A stretch of 64,000 nt of DNA from Lysobacteraceae bacterium (GTDB taxonomy: Bacteria; Pseudomonadota; Gammaproteobacteria; Xanthomonadales; Rhodanobacteraceae), in contig SEHB01000003.1 of the NCBI GenBank assembly GCA_004143945.1, positions 62,001-126,000 on the forward strand, read 5' to 3'. The notes under the pieces were generated by a model that ran no database searches, was not told where the DNA came from, and saw only the letters and a list, made by a program, of their open reading frames with translations. Positions 18,640 to 27,539 of the stretch are shown here, in pieces (the first letter of the stretch is position 1; each line of letters starts with the position of its first letter). A program made the position numbers and the translations under genes.

Positions 18640-18812
18640 CGCAACACTCCTAATTTTGACCACAGGGCTTTTTGCTTTACCGCCAACCTTGCTTCGGTCA
18701 TGCAGGCTCGGCCCTCGCGGGCAGGGCAAGGTTAGGCAACAGCGCTGCCATGTTAAGGCAAAGGAAAGAGGCGTGCAATCCTTTTTCCCCTGCACCGAAT
18801 ACGGCCGCGAAT
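18640..18812. other. Upstream region of the abundant secreted protein
   Basis: 173 bp of lower GC. It carries the AGGAG ribosome site (minus strand), an inverted pair CCAACCTTGC (18682-18691) / GCAAGGTTAGG (18726-18736) around a GC-rich loop, and no promoter that I can call with confidence. Confidence 0.45.
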
Positions 18813-19220
18813 TCAACTACTTGGAAGAAAATACCACGCTCCGTCGACGAGCAGCCACGTCTCTGTCTGGGTACGCGTCCCGCCCCCCGACTGATTGCCC
18901 GCGCCGGGCATCAGGAGCGAGTAAGTCACATCCACCTGGACCTTGCAGCGCTCCGCATCACACTCCTTGGACTTGAACTTCGCTTCCTTCCACTGCACCG
19001 GACGTGAATTCATCGAACTCGCGTAGGTTTCCCGCGACTGGGTCGAGCGGAAGCCCGGCGTGAGGTAGTCGTAGGCCTGCTCAGCCTGGTGCGCGATCAG
19101 GTGGTTCCAGCGTTCGACCGAGCGCGTGTCGATGGTGTCGGGATCGCCCTTGTCGACGCAGCCCGCGAGCGCGAGCAGCAGGCCGCAGGCGATGCCGATG
19201 CGCGGAAGATCAGTTTTCAT
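18813..19220 (-). CDS. Small lipoprotein encoded after gspD
   Basis: 135 residues. The lipobox LALAGC (cysteine near residue 21) follows MKTDLPRIGIACGLLL. The mature part contains TRSVERWNHLIAHQAEQAYDYLTPGFRS and ends in a short beta-rich region with WLLVDGAWYFLP, like SnoaL/NTF2-type small folds, though this is tentative. The ATG at 19220 overlaps the gspD stop by 11 bp, so it is the last gene of the T2SS operon. A pilotin for the secretin is an attractive idea from position, but the sequence does not look like GspS. Two cysteines (ECDAERC) may form a disulfide. Confidence 0.75.
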   Translation of the reverse strand: MKTDLPRIGIACGLLLALAGCVDKGDPDTIDTRSVERWNHLIAHQAEQAYDYLTPGFRSTQSRETYASSMNSRPVQWKEAKFKSKECDAERCKVQVDVTYSLLMPGAGNQSGGGTRTQTETWLLVDGAWYFLPSS

Positions 19221-21522
19221 TCGGCAGGTCCTCTTGCGGCTTGGCTTCTTCGATCGGGTAGGTGCGCGCAGGCGCGGTGCCCGGCTCGACGCGCGCGCGT
19301 TCGTCACGCGAAGTGCGCAGCGGCGCCAGCGACTGGAACTGGCGACTGTAGTCTTCGGTCATTTCGCGTGCTTCGTCGATCGTGCTGATGACGCGTGGCG
19401 TGATCAACACGATCAGCTCGGTGCGATCGTTCTTCATCGTCGTGCTGCCGAAGAGATTTCCCACCACGGGGATGCGGCTCAGCAGCGGCACGCCAGTCTG
19501 CCCCTTGGCACTCTGATCCTGTATCAGCCCGCCCAGCAGCAGCGTCTCACCGCTCTGGACGGCCACCTGGGTCTGGAGCTGTCGTTGCGAGATGGCCTGA
19601 TTGCCCTGCTCGTCTGGAGCGCCGGTGGGTGAACTCACCTCCTGCGAAATGTCCAGGTACACCAGCCCACCTGGATTCACGCGCGGTGTGACGGCCAGAA
19701 CGATGCCGGTATTGAGGTATTGCACCGATCCGTAGCTCGGGGTGGCACCACTGCCGATGATTCCGGTGTTGACGTACGTCTGTCGTACCGGGATCTGCTG
19801 GCCTACGTTGATCTGCGCTTCCTGGTTGTTGGCTACGACCAGCGAAGGAGCCGCGAGTGTCTTGGAGTTGTCGGACACTTCCAGCGCCTGCAGCGCGACC
19901 TCGAAACTCTTGTTGAGGAAGGAGTAGAAGAACCCCTGGTTGTTGGGCGGCGCGACGTTGCCACGGGCGCCGAGCGTCAGGCGCTGCCGGTCCCACCGAT
20001 TCCCCGAGTATTCGATTGGATACCTGCCGTTCTCCTGTGCGGAACCGGTGGCCGTGCCCATCATGCCCTTGAGATACCACTGGACGCCGTAGCTCAGATC
20101 GCCCGACAGCTTGACCTCGAGGATCTTCGCCTCGATCTGCACCTGCAACGGCACCACGTCGAGCTTCTTGATCGCGGCCTCGATCTGGTCCCACTCGATC
20201 GGCGTCGCCTGCACCATGAGCTGGTTGTTCTCTTCGATCGCGGAGATGCGGATGTTGGTGTCCTTGTCGCCGCCACCGCCGCCCGCAGCCGGTGCGCTCG
20301 GCGTCGCCGCCGCGGGCGCGGCCTTGTCGTCCGCCTGCGTGCGCAGCGAATTGCCGTAACTCATCGAATTGCCGCCGCGCCCGCCGACGCCGCCGATCGT
20401 GACCGGGCGCAGCCCCTGGCCGACGCGGCCCGACGTGCTGCTGCGACGACTGCCACCCGATGTGCCGAGGAAGATCTGGCTCAGGTAATCGGCGAGGTCC
20501 GGTGCCTTGAGGTTCTTCACGTTGTAGACGTAGAGCTGCACCGAGTTCTCGGCGCCACCGCGATCGAGGCGACGCAGCCATTCCTCCGCCTGGCGCAGGT
20601 AGTCCTGCTGCGGCGTGATCACGATCATCTGGTTGGTCTGCTCGATCGGCATGAAGCGGAACATCCCGGCCAGCGGCGATTCGCCCTTGCTGCCGAACAG
20701 CAGGTCGAGGTCGGGCATCAGCTTCGTCACTTCGACGTGCTGCATGGTGAACACGCCGATCGACATGCCGCCGAGCCAGTCGACGTCGAACGTGTCGATC
20801 GTGCGCTGGTAGTTCTCGAGTTCGGACGGATTGCCCGCGAGCACGAGCAGGCTGCGGTTCGGATCGATGCTGACGAACGCGTCGGGCTTCGCATACGGCT
20901 TGAGCAGCTTGGCCATCTCGCTCGGCGAAATGAATTCGAGCGGGAAGATGCGCAGGCCGTAGCCGGGTTGCTGGCTCGCGCCGATGCGCGGCGTGAGCTT
21001 GCCCGGGATCGCATCCTTGGACTGCAGCACGATGTAACGCCCGCCCTCGCGCACGAGCGCGTTGCCGGTCCACGACAGCAGCATCTCGAGCACCGGCATC
21101 GCATCCTCGCGACGGATCGGGCGCGAGGTCGAGTAGGTGACGTTGCCGCTGACGTTCGGTGCGATCGTGTAGTTCTCCTGCAGCATGTCGCCGAGGATCG
21201 CCTTGACCACCGCCTGGATCGGCTGCGATTCGAAATTGAACGTGACCTGGCCTTCGCCGCCGCGCTCGCCGCGGGGCGGCTGCACGGTGAAGAACTTGCC
21301 GGTTCCGACCTCGATCTCGGGCGGCGGCAACGCGCGATTCGGATCGGTCTCCGGCGAGATCGCGATACTCGAGACGATGTCTTCCGGAGGCGCCACCGGC
21401 GTCTTCTTCAGGACCGTGTCCGCGGTCAGGATGTCGGCATCCTGCTTGCGCACGCCGCCCGGCGTACTGCAGCCGGCCAGCAGGGCCAGGCCCAGGGCGA
21501 TCAGGAACGGGATCAGTCGCAC
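19210..21522 (-). CDS. gspD: Type II secretion outer-membrane secretin
   Basis: Forms the outer-membrane gate of the T2SS. It has 770 residues from GTG 21522, chosen because GGAG lies 8 nt upstream and the signal starts VRLIPFLIALG; GTG 21531 is the alternative. A lipobox (LLAGC) suggests it is itself lipidated, as in XpsD. N0-N3 domains fill about 90-420 (VTFNFESQPIQAVVKAIL opens the first). An inserted Gly/Ser/Pro-rich linker with GGRGG and AAPAAATPSAPAAGGGGG lies near 400-450. The secretin core follows, with VPLLSRIPVVGNLFGS and ELIVLITPRVI. It ends the XpsE-D order. Confidence 0.95.
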   Translation of the reverse strand: MRLIPFLIALGLALLAGCSTPGGVRKQDADILTADTVLKKTPVAPPEDIVSSIAISPETDPNRALPPPEIEVGTGKFFTVQPPRGERGGEGQVTFNFESQPIQAVVKAILGDMLQENYTIAPNVSGNVTYSTSRPIRREDAMPVLEMLLSWTGNALVREGGRYIVLQSKDAIPGKLTPRIGASQQPGYGLRIFPLEFISPSEMAKLLKPYAKPDAFVSIDPNRSLLVLAGNPSELENYQRTIDTFDVDWLGGMSIGVFTMQHVEVTKLMPDLDLLFGSKGESPLAGMFRFMPIEQTNQMIVITPQQDYLRQAEEWLRRLDRGGAENSVQLYVYNVKNLKAPDLADYLSQIFLGTSGGSRRSSTSGRVGQGLRPVTIGGVGGRGGNSMSYGNSLRTQADDKAAPAAATPSAPAAGGGGGDKDTNIRISAIEENNQLMVQATPIEWDQIEAAIKKLDVVPLQVQIEAKILEVKLSGDLSYGVQWYLKGMMGTATGSAQENGRYPIEYSGNRWDRQRLTLGARGNVAPPNNQGFFYSFLNKSFEVALQALEVSDNSKTLAAPSLVVANNQEAQINVGQQIPVRQTYVNTGIIGSGATPSYGSVQYLNTGIVLAVTPRVNPGGLVYLDISQEVSSPTGAPDEQGNQAISQRQLQTQVAVQSGETLLLGGLIQDQSAKGQTGVPLLSRIPVVGNLFGSTTMKNDRTELIVLITPRVISTIDEAREMTEDYSRQFQSLAPLRTSRDERARVEPGTAPARTYPIEEAKPQEDLPNEN

Positions 21523-21535
21523 GTGGCTCACTCCA

Positions 21536-22237
21536 TCACTTCTTCTGTTGCGCGGCTTCGCCACGCAAGCGTTCGGCATCTTCACGCATCTTGCGCCGGC
21601 GTTCCTCGATGCGCTGGGCGAGGTCGGCGTTGGCGTCCTGCTTCTGCGCGGGTGGCTGGGCGTTGCGCGTGGCGGGTGGAGCGGTCGCGGTGCGGCGCCC
21701 GCGTTGCTGCGGCGGAGGCGGCTGCGCGACCGAGGTCTGGAGTTCGACCTCCGTGGTCTCGTTCGCCGCGTTCCTGAACACCGCGCCGCGCGGCTTGACG
21801 TCGACCAGGGTCCAGCTCGCCTGTTCACCCTCCAGCGGCATTCCGACCCGCAGCGCGACCGGTTGGTTCCGCGTGAGGTCCTGCAGCATCGCGATCTTCA
21901 CGTCACGATCGAGGATCACGCCGGTCAGTATCACGCTGAGCGGGTTCGGTGGAGGTGCTTCCTCGTCGCCCGCGGCTGCCGCGTCCACCGGCGTCGGTTC
22001 GCGGTCATCGTTGAACAGCGGATGGCGCGAGATCGCCGCGAACGCCGATTCCGGCGGCAATTGTACCGGCGTATTGTCGATGCGTCCGACTCCGCCGCGC
22101 TCGACGTCGCCGGCCGCGTCGCCCGACCAGCCATAGCCGCGGCCGAAACCCGCGTACTGCAGGATCGCGAGCAGCAGCAGGCCGCCGCAGAGGCCGGCCA
22201 GCGCGTTCGTCGCGAGTCGCGCGGTGCGCACGTTCAC
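21536..22237 (-). CDS. gspN: Type II secretion protein N (GspC-like, XpsN type)
   Basis: Inner-membrane protein that links the platform to the secretin. It has 233 residues. The GTG start at 22237 overlaps the gspM stop (GTGA). An N-terminal helix (ALAGLCGGLLLLAILQYAG) anchors it. A periplasmic homology region follows (LSVILTGVILDRDVKIAMLQD, then VGMPLEGEQASWTLVDVKPRG), as in GspC. A Pro-rich and then Lys/Glu-rich charged tail ends the protein. Position M-N-D matches the Xanthomonas xps locus, where this gene takes the GspC role. Confidence 0.88.
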   Translation of the reverse strand: MNVRTARLATNALAGLCGGLLLLAILQYAGFGRGYGWSGDAAGDVERGGVGRIDNTPVQLPPESAFAAISRHPLFNDDREPTPVDAAAAGDEEAPPPNPLSVILTGVILDRDVKIAMLQDLTRNQPVALRVGMPLEGEQASWTLVDVKPRGAVFRNAANETTEVELQTSVAQPPPPQQRGRRTATAPPATRNAQPPAQKQDANADLAQRIEERRRKMREDAERLRGEAAQQKK

Positions 22238-22845
22238 TTGGGTGCCTTGCCGGGCTGGCGCAGGTAACCGGAAAGGTTGAAGCGCACGTCGAGCGGGTTC
22301 GGCGCGACCTTCACGCCCGGCGGCGAATAGGACTGCTGCTTGTAGATCATCACCTGGTCCACGAACAGGTAGGGCTTGCCGTTCTCCAGGTCGTAGAGGA
22401 CCGCCGCGAGCGGCTCGAGGTCGCACTTCAGGCGCGCCTGCACGGTCACGCGCTTGTACAGTTCCTCCTCGCCGCTGTTGAAGCTCTGCGTGCTGACGTT
22501 CTGGCAGCGCTTCTCGTCCTCGACGTGGTCGCTCATCGCCTGCTTGAGGCGCTGGATCAGCGCAGCCGAAGCCGCATTCGGATCGGTCTCCGCGAGGAAC
22601 GCGCGGTTACCCTGCTCGTACGCGCGCACTTCCGCGAGGCGCTGCTCGATCTCGGGCCGGGCTGCGATCGCGGTGCGGTAGCGCAACTGCTGGTCACGCA
22701 GGTCCTGCATCTCGTTCGCGTACTGGAGGTGCGGCTCGACGAACCACCAGTGCACGCCGAGCAGGTAGCCGAGCAGCAGTACGATGAGCAGCAGCACGAC
22801 CGCGAGGAAGCGACCGTCCCTGGGCTTGGCCGGATTAGTCGCCAT
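22234..22845 (-). CDS. gspM: Type II secretion inner-membrane protein M
   Basis: Platform component interacting with GspL. It has 203 residues: a short cytoplasmic N-terminus, one helix (FLAVVLLLIVLLLGYLLGV, ~13-31), a coiled-coil stretch, and a periplasmic ferredoxin-like part. Cysteines C113 and C140 (approximate) may pair. The start overlaps the end of gspL by 11 bp. Confidence 0.87.
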   Translation of the reverse strand: MATNPAKPRDGRFLAVVLLLIVLLLGYLLGVHWWFVEPHLQYANEMQDLRDQQLRYRTAIAARPEIEQRLAEVRAYEQGNRAFLAETDPNAASAALIQRLKQAMSDHVEDEKRCQNVSTQSFNSGEEELYKRVTVQARLKCDLEPLAAVLYDLENGKPYLFVDQVMIYKQQSYSPPGVKVAPNPLDVRFNLSGYLRQPGKAPK

Positions 22846-24352
22846 CGGTCTCCCCGGCCTGGTCGGCGTCGACGGTCGCGGCCTCGGGGCTGATCCTGGC
22901 CGGGCGGTCGACCGCGGTCGGCTTGCGCGGCTCGGGTTTCGAACGCGGCGGCTTGGCGGTCGCCCCGGCGGGTTTCTCGGCGGACGCGTTGCCTTCGCGC
23001 GACGCGGCCGCCAGCGGTTTCACCGGCGGCTTGGCAGCCCGGTCCTCGCGGCCCGCTTCGGGCTTCGACGGCACGGGCGCTGCGGGCGCCTTGTCGGTGC
23101 CTTCCGGCTTCTTCACGGAGTCGGCGGCGACGGGTTGCGCGGCCGGCGCGGCGCCTGCTTCGCTGCCTGCGGCTCCCGGCGGATCGCGCCCGGCCTGGGT
23201 GCCGGCTGCGAGGCTGCATGCCTTGAGGCTCGCGTTGATCTGGAAACGGTCCTTGCCGGTGCGCGCGTCGGGCTGCACTTGGCCCTGGAATCCGGGATTG
23301 CCCAGGCACGGGGACGCACCAAGCAAGGCGATGAGCTTGGACGCTTCTTCGGCCTGCCCCTGCAACTGCACCTGTTCGCTCTCGATCTGCAGGCGCTCGA
23401 GGTAGGTGTCGAGTGGAATGCGCGTGGTGAGGTCGTTGATGAGCCCGACCATCAGCGGACCCTGGCGCTTGCGCTCGGTCAGGAAGTTCGCGCCCGCGAT
23501 CGAGTCGACGAGGGTCTGGCGCAGCGTCGAGACCTGGCGCGCCGCATCCGCGGCCTGCTCGACCTCGGCGCGCATCAGTTCGACCGCAGCCGCGCGGTTG
23601 GCGAGCGACAGGTCCATGTTGACGAACAGCAGCACCAGCGCGAGCGCGGCGAGGCCGGCGTTCAACGGCATGCGCATGTTGCGCCGGCGCGCGCGCCGCT
23701 CGGGCGGCAGCAGGTTGACTTGCCGTCGCGCCGCGCCACGTCCGTCGCGCCAGGTGTCGACGCCGTCGAGTTCGTTCGCGCCACCGGGCAGCACGCCGAG
23801 TTCCTGGTCGAGCTGTTCGCGCGGGATCAGCACGAGTTCGACGCGTGCGCTGCGACCGCTTGCATCGTGGCCGAGCACGCGACTGTCGAAGTAGACCTGG
23901 TCCGCCTTGAACGGCGTCTGCCGGTCCATCTCGAACGCGAGCACCTGGCGCAGGTTTTCTTCCGCGGCGGCCGGCAGGCTCAGCATGCGGCTGAGCACGC
24001 GGCCGGGCGGGATCACGAATACGGTGCGCACGTCCGGATCGTCGATCGCGTTGCGCAGGCGACGGAATTGCGCGGCCTGTTCCTCCACGGGTGCGCCGCG
24101 CGGGATGCGCCCGTACTCGCGCACCGCGTCGCCCTTCTCGCGCCAGACCACGAACTCGTCGCCCTGGACGTCGAGCAGCAGCGATTCGGAGCGTTCGGAC
24201 AGCACCTTGCGCCAGCGCTCCGGCAGGCAGGCGAGCAACTGCGTGCCCCACCAGGCGAAGAATCGCGGCAGCGGCGTCTTGGCAAGGCGCACCCGCAGGC
24301 GTGCCAGTTGTCGTTCGATGCTCGGGTTCACGGCGTCAGGAAGATTCCCCAT
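22835..24352 (-). CDS. gspL: Type II secretion inner-membrane protein L with long low-complexity tail
   Basis: Recruits the GspE ATPase to the membrane platform. It has 505 residues. A cytoplasmic actin-like part covers about 1-215 (FVIPPGRVLSRMLSLPAAAEENLRQVLAFEMDRQTPF). One membrane helix (LNAGLAALALVLLFVNMDL) is near 235-255, followed by a periplasmic PilN-like domain to about 375 (IPLDTYLERLQIESEQVQLQG). The final ~130 residues are almost only Pro, Ala, Lys, Glu and Gly, which I do not know from other GspL proteins; typical members end after the periplasmic domain. It overlaps gspK by 17 bp and gspM by 11 bp. GTG within the same frame (VNPSIERQ) is an alternative start. Confidence 0.88.
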   Translation of the reverse strand: MGNLPDAVNPSIERQLARLRVRLAKTPLPRFFAWWGTQLLACLPERWRKVLSERSESLLLDVQGDEFVVWREKGDAVREYGRIPRGAPVEEQAAQFRRLRNAIDDPDVRTVFVIPPGRVLSRMLSLPAAAEENLRQVLAFEMDRQTPFKADQVYFDSRVLGHDASGRSARVELVLIPREQLDQELGVLPGGANELDGVDTWRDGRGAARRQVNLLPPERRARRRNMRMPLNAGLAALALVLLFVNMDLSLANRAAAVELMRAEVEQAADAARQVSTLRQTLVDSIAGANFLTERKRQGPLMVGLINDLTTRIPLDTYLERLQIESEQVQLQGQAEEASKLIALLGASPCLGNPGFQGQVQPDARTGKDRFQINASLKACSLAAGTQAGRDPPGAAGSEAGAAPAAQPVAADSVKKPEGTDKAPAAPVPSKPEAGREDRAAKPPVKPLAAASREGNASAEKPAGATAKPPRSKPEPRKPTAVDRPARISPEAATVDADQAGETDGD

Positions 24353-25277
24353 CGCGCCAGCGCAGGATCACATACGGCCTTCCGGCTGCATTGACGCCGC
24401 CCATGCGGATAGTCGCGTCCAGGGTGGTACTGGCTCCGTTCGGGAGCTTGGCACGGGACTCCACACTATACGTGAGGCCCCCGCCGCCCGCCACGATCGG
24501 GGTGACGCCGTCGCAGCCCGGGATCTCGTTCGCGGCCGGATCGCCCGGCGGGATCGACTGGCGCAATTGCACGATCAGCGTGGCCTGTTCCTCGGTGCAT
24601 CCGGCCGCCATCAGGGTCGGCACATCGGCAAAGCCGATGTTCGGGTCCGATCGTCCGGAGTAGATCGTCAGCGAAGGCTCGATCCTCGAATAGAGCTCGT
24701 AGTTCATGCCGAGCACCTGCTGCAGCTCCGACACGGTGTCGAACGGTGCGTTCTTCGGTCCGTACGGCAGCCCGAGCGCCTTGTAGTCGTCGATCTCGGC
24801 GCCGTTGGGCTGCGCGAGGTCGTCGGTATCGATCCAGTCGACGATCGAAGCGGCGAGCGCCTCGGCCTGCTCGAGTTCGACGCCGCGCGCGGCGAACAAC
24901 GCCGAGAGCCGCTCGGGATTCGGCGCGTTGATGTCGATCTTGCCCGAGTCATCGTGGATGCGGACTTCGATTTCCGCTTCGCCGTAGCCGAACGTGTACG
25001 CGCGTCCGTCGCCGACCCAGCGCATCGCGGGATCGGACTTGCGCAGCTCGAACACCGCGAGGTTGAGGCCGGCCTCGGCCGCGTAGCGGGCCTGGGTCGA
25101 ATCGAACAGGTGGCGCGCCTGCAGGTTCTCGGTGCGCGCGACCAGCGCGAAGCTGCCGAGCAGGATCGACAGCATCGCGATCACCCACAGCACCAGCAGG
25201 AACGCGACGCCGCGCATGCGCGCGCGTCGCGCGATGCGGGCGGGACTGCGTCCGCGCGAGGCGATCGCGGCGCTCAT
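24336..25277 (-). CDS. gspK: Type II secretion minor pseudopilin K
   Basis: Tip pseudopilin of the T2SS. It has 313 residues. The prepilin segment RMRGVAFLLVLWVIAMLSILL carries the usual cleavage after Gly but lacks the Glu5 seen in other pseudopilins, which is normal for GspK. The large globular domain follows, with a DINAPNPERLSALF region. The ATG at 25277 overlaps the gspJ stop (ATGA). Confidence 0.92.
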   Translation of the reverse strand: MSAAIASRGRSPARIARRARMRGVAFLLVLWVIAMLSILLGSFALVARTENLQARHLFDSTQARYAAEAGLNLAVFELRKSDPAMRWVGDGRAYTFGYGEAEIEVRIHDDSGKIDINAPNPERLSALFAARGVELEQAEALAASIVDWIDTDDLAQPNGAEIDDYKALGLPYGPKNAPFDTVSELQQVLGMNYELYSRIEPSLTIYSGRSDPNIGFADVPTLMAAGCTEEQATLIVQLRQSIPPGDPAANEIPGCDGVTPIVAGGGGLTYSVESRAKLPNGASTTLDATIRMGGVNAAGRPYVILRWRDGESS

Positions 25278-26002
25278 TGCGTCCGATCCGATCGACTCGA
25301 AGAGCGCGAGCGCAATCCGCCGGAGTCAAGTCCGACGCCGGGCAGCAACTGTCCCGGACGCTGGCGGCGCACCGCGCCGACGTCGAGCATCAACGGGATG
25401 TCCATCTGCGGGAACGCGACGCGCGCCTCCGGCTGCATGCGAATGGCCAGGCGCACCATCAATGGCGTGATCGACGCGTCCTCCCACTCGTCGCTCCAGT
25501 CGGCGAGTTCGCCTTCATCGTCGAGCGTGCGGAATTCGAAATGCGCGTCTTCAATCTGGTCGAGCAGCACCACCGGTTCGTTCTGCTCGCCGGCGCCGTC
25601 GAGATCGAAACCGTTCAACATCGCATTGCCGAAAAGAAGCTGGCGCCCGCCGCGACCGCCCTTGATCTCGAGCGTCTGCACGTACGGGCCGCCCTTGGAC
25701 AGATACCCGGGCATCGGCGCGACGAAGCGGATGTAGTCACGATCGCCCTCGAACACGTAGTTCATGCCGGTGCCCTCGTCGCGACCGAACGACAACGGCA
25801 TCGCGCGGCTGACCTGGCGGCGGATGAAATCCTGCGCGACGCGCACGCGGTTGGTGCGGTCGACTGCGGCTTCACCCGAGGCGATCGAGCGCACCGCCGT
25901 ACGGATCGAGCCGTAGGTACCGGCGAGCAGCAACGCGAACAGCAGGATCGCGAGCGTGACCTCGATCAGCGTGAAACCGCGCGTGGGCCGGACCGTGCGC
26001 AC
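25274..26002 (-). CDS. gspJ: Type II secretion minor pseudopilin J
   Basis: 242 residues. The prepilin signal is TRGFTLIEVTLAILLFALLL with cleavage G|F and Glu5. The GTG at 26002 is preferred; a TTG at 26008 that overlaps the gspI stop is possible. The mature domain has FIRRQVSRAMPL and a NEPVVLLDQIEDAHFEFR segment usual for this family. With GspI and GspK it forms the pseudopilus tip. Confidence 0.9.
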   Translation of the reverse strand: MRTVRPTRGFTLIEVTLAILLFALLLAGTYGSIRTAVRSIASGEAAVDRTNRVRVAQDFIRRQVSRAMPLSFGRDEGTGMNYVFEGDRDYIRFVAPMPGYLSKGGPYVQTLEIKGGRGGRQLLFGNAMLNGFDLDGAGEQNEPVVLLDQIEDAHFEFRTLDDEGELADWSDEWEDASITPLMVRLAIRMQPEARVAFPQMDIPLMLDVGAVRRQRPGQLLPGVGLDSGGLRSRSSSRSDRTQ

Positions 26003-26004
26003 GC

Positions 26005-26547
26005 TCAACCGCCCCCGCGCCCGGTGCGCGGATTGCGCTGCCGCGACATCGGCTGCGTGCCGTCGCCCTGCTGCGCCTCCGGGTTCACGACGCGCAGCGT
26101 GCCGAAATGCGCGCTGCGCGGCGGCCGTCCGCCACCGCTGTCCCAGGACACCACGAGGTCGATCTGGTAGATGTCGAACGGCGCGATCTCGATGCCTTCG
26201 CCGAGGCCTGCGTTCGCGGCCGACACGGTCGCACCGAGCTGCGGCGGCGGCTCGACAGCGCTCGGGTCGACCTGCTGCACGGTGAGGTCCCACTTGTAGG
26301 TGTCGTCGAAACTGCCGTTGCTGCTGCCGGCTTCGATGCGTTCGCCGACGCCGACCGCATCCAGCTTGGACTGTGCCCACAACGCGGCCATCGTGTAGTC
26401 CGACGACTGGCGCACCTGGCGCATCGCCGAGCTCAGCACCTGCATCAGCAACCCGATCGCGATCGCGAACACGAGGAATGCCGCGATCAGTTCGATCAGC
26501 GTGAATCCGCGGGCTCGGCGGCTGGCGATGGGCAATGGGTGCTTCAT
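26005..26547 (-). CDS. gspI: Type II secretion minor pseudopilin I
   Basis: 180 residues, longer than many GspI (~125). The prepilin signal ARGFTLIELIAAFLVFAIAI is followed by AMRQVRQSSDYTMAALWAQSKLD, the family helix that ends with the SKLD/A motif. The extra length is a Pro/Gly-rich C-terminal tail. It starts 42 bp after gspH. Confidence 0.86.
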   Translation of the reverse strand: MKHPLPIASRRARGFTLIELIAAFLVFAIAIGLLMQVLSSAMRQVRQSSDYTMAALWAQSKLDAVGVGERIEAGSSNGSFDDTYKWDLTVQQVDPSAVEPPPQLGATVSAANAGLGEGIEIAPFDIYQIDLVVSWDSGGGRPPRSAHFGTLRVVNPEAQQGDGTQPMSRQRNPRTGRGGG

Positions 26548-26589
26548 GGATGCAGTGGACCGCGGCTCACGGGCCGAGTTCGAGCCGAA

Positions 26590-27066
26590 TCACTCGGGCT
26601 GCTCGTCGAGTTCGATCTCGCCGGTGAGCCAGGCGACGTTGATGCGCCATTCGCGCTGGCCCATCAGCACCGACACGTGTCCGCCGGTCGAACTGCCGTC
26701 GCCGAAGAAGCGGATCCCGCCGGAATTCGCGCCGGTCTGCTCGGTCTCGGCCGTGGTCAGGCGCAGCACCATGTCCTTGGGCAGTTCGACCGGCTTCTTG
26801 CCGGGCGCGACGTACGAATTCTTCTCGAGGTCGAGCACCAGCACCTGCGGCTTGCCCTTCACGATCGCCTGTCCGCGCGTGTAGCGCAGCGCCGCGACGA
26901 GATCCTTGCTCGCGGCACGCACCTTCGCGCTTTCGAGGCTTTTCGACAGCGACAGCGAGGCGATCGCGAGCACGATCGCGAGCAGCACCACGACCGCGAT
27001 CAGCTCGATCAGCGTGAAGCCGCGCGCACGGCTCGGCCACCGCGGTGCCGGCACGCGTGCGTTCAT
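26590..27066 (-). CDS. gspH: Type II secretion minor pseudopilin H
   Basis: 158 residues. The prepilin signal is ARGFTLIELIAVVVLLAIVL. The following helix contains LVAALRYTRGQAIVKGKPQVL, and the C-terminal GIRFFGDGSSTGGHVSV matches the GspH beta-strand region. It lies 18 bp downstream of gspG. Confidence 0.9.
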   Translation of the reverse strand: MNARVPAPRWPSRARGFTLIELIAVVVLLAIVLAIASLSLSKSLESAKVRAASKDLVAALRYTRGQAIVKGKPQVLVLDLEKNSYVAPGKKPVELPKDMVLRLTTAETEQTGANSGGIRFFGDGSSTGGHVSVLMGQREWRINVAWLTGEIELDEQPE

Positions 27067-27084
27067 CGCGACCGCCGGCGTGCA

Positions 27085-27528
27085 TCAGTTGGACGCATTG
27101 AAGTCCGCGTTCATGTCGCTGCCGCCGGCCTGGCCGTCCTTGCCGAGGAACACCACGTCGAAATCCGCGCCGCCCTCGCCCGGCACCTTGTACGCGTAGG
27201 TGTGGCCGAACGGGTCCTTGAGGTTGGCTTCCTTGGTGTACGGGCCGAGCCAGTTGCTCGCATTGCCCGGGCGCGTCACGAGGTCGGCGAGCTGGCCCGG
27301 GAAGTTGCCGTTGTCCATCTGGTAGTTCTGCACGGCCTGCGCGAGCTGGCCCGCGCCGACCTTGCCCGCGTTGTACTTGGCGCCGCTAAAGCGGTTCATG
27401 ATCGGGCCGCTGACGACCGTGATCACGATGCCGAGCAGCACGATCACCGCGATCATCTCGACCAGCGTGAAACCCCGCGCGACGCGGCGCGGCAGGCGGT
27501 GCGGCTTGTTGCGGTTGTCGGTCTTCAT
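27085..27528 (-). CDS. gspG: Type II secretion major pseudopilin G
   Basis: Main subunit of the pseudopilus. It has 147 residues. The prepilin signal ARGFTLVEMIAVIVLLGIVI is cleaved before Phe. The C-terminal region has the NGNFPGQLADLV and LKDPFGHTYAYKVPGE blocks and the GGSDMNADF calcium-site-like end. ATG 27528 is chosen because AAGGAG lies 6 nt upstream and itself follows the gspF stop; an in-frame ATG at 27543 would overlap gspF. Confidence 0.95.
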   Translation of the reverse strand: MKTDNRNKPHRLPRRVARGFTLVEMIAVIVLLGIVITVVSGPIMNRFSGAKYNAGKVGAGQLAQAVQNYQMDNGNFPGQLADLVTRPGNASNWLGPYTKEANLKDPFGHTYAYKVPGEGGADFDVVFLGKDGQAGGSDMNADFNASN

Positions 27529-27539
27529 CTTGAACTCCT

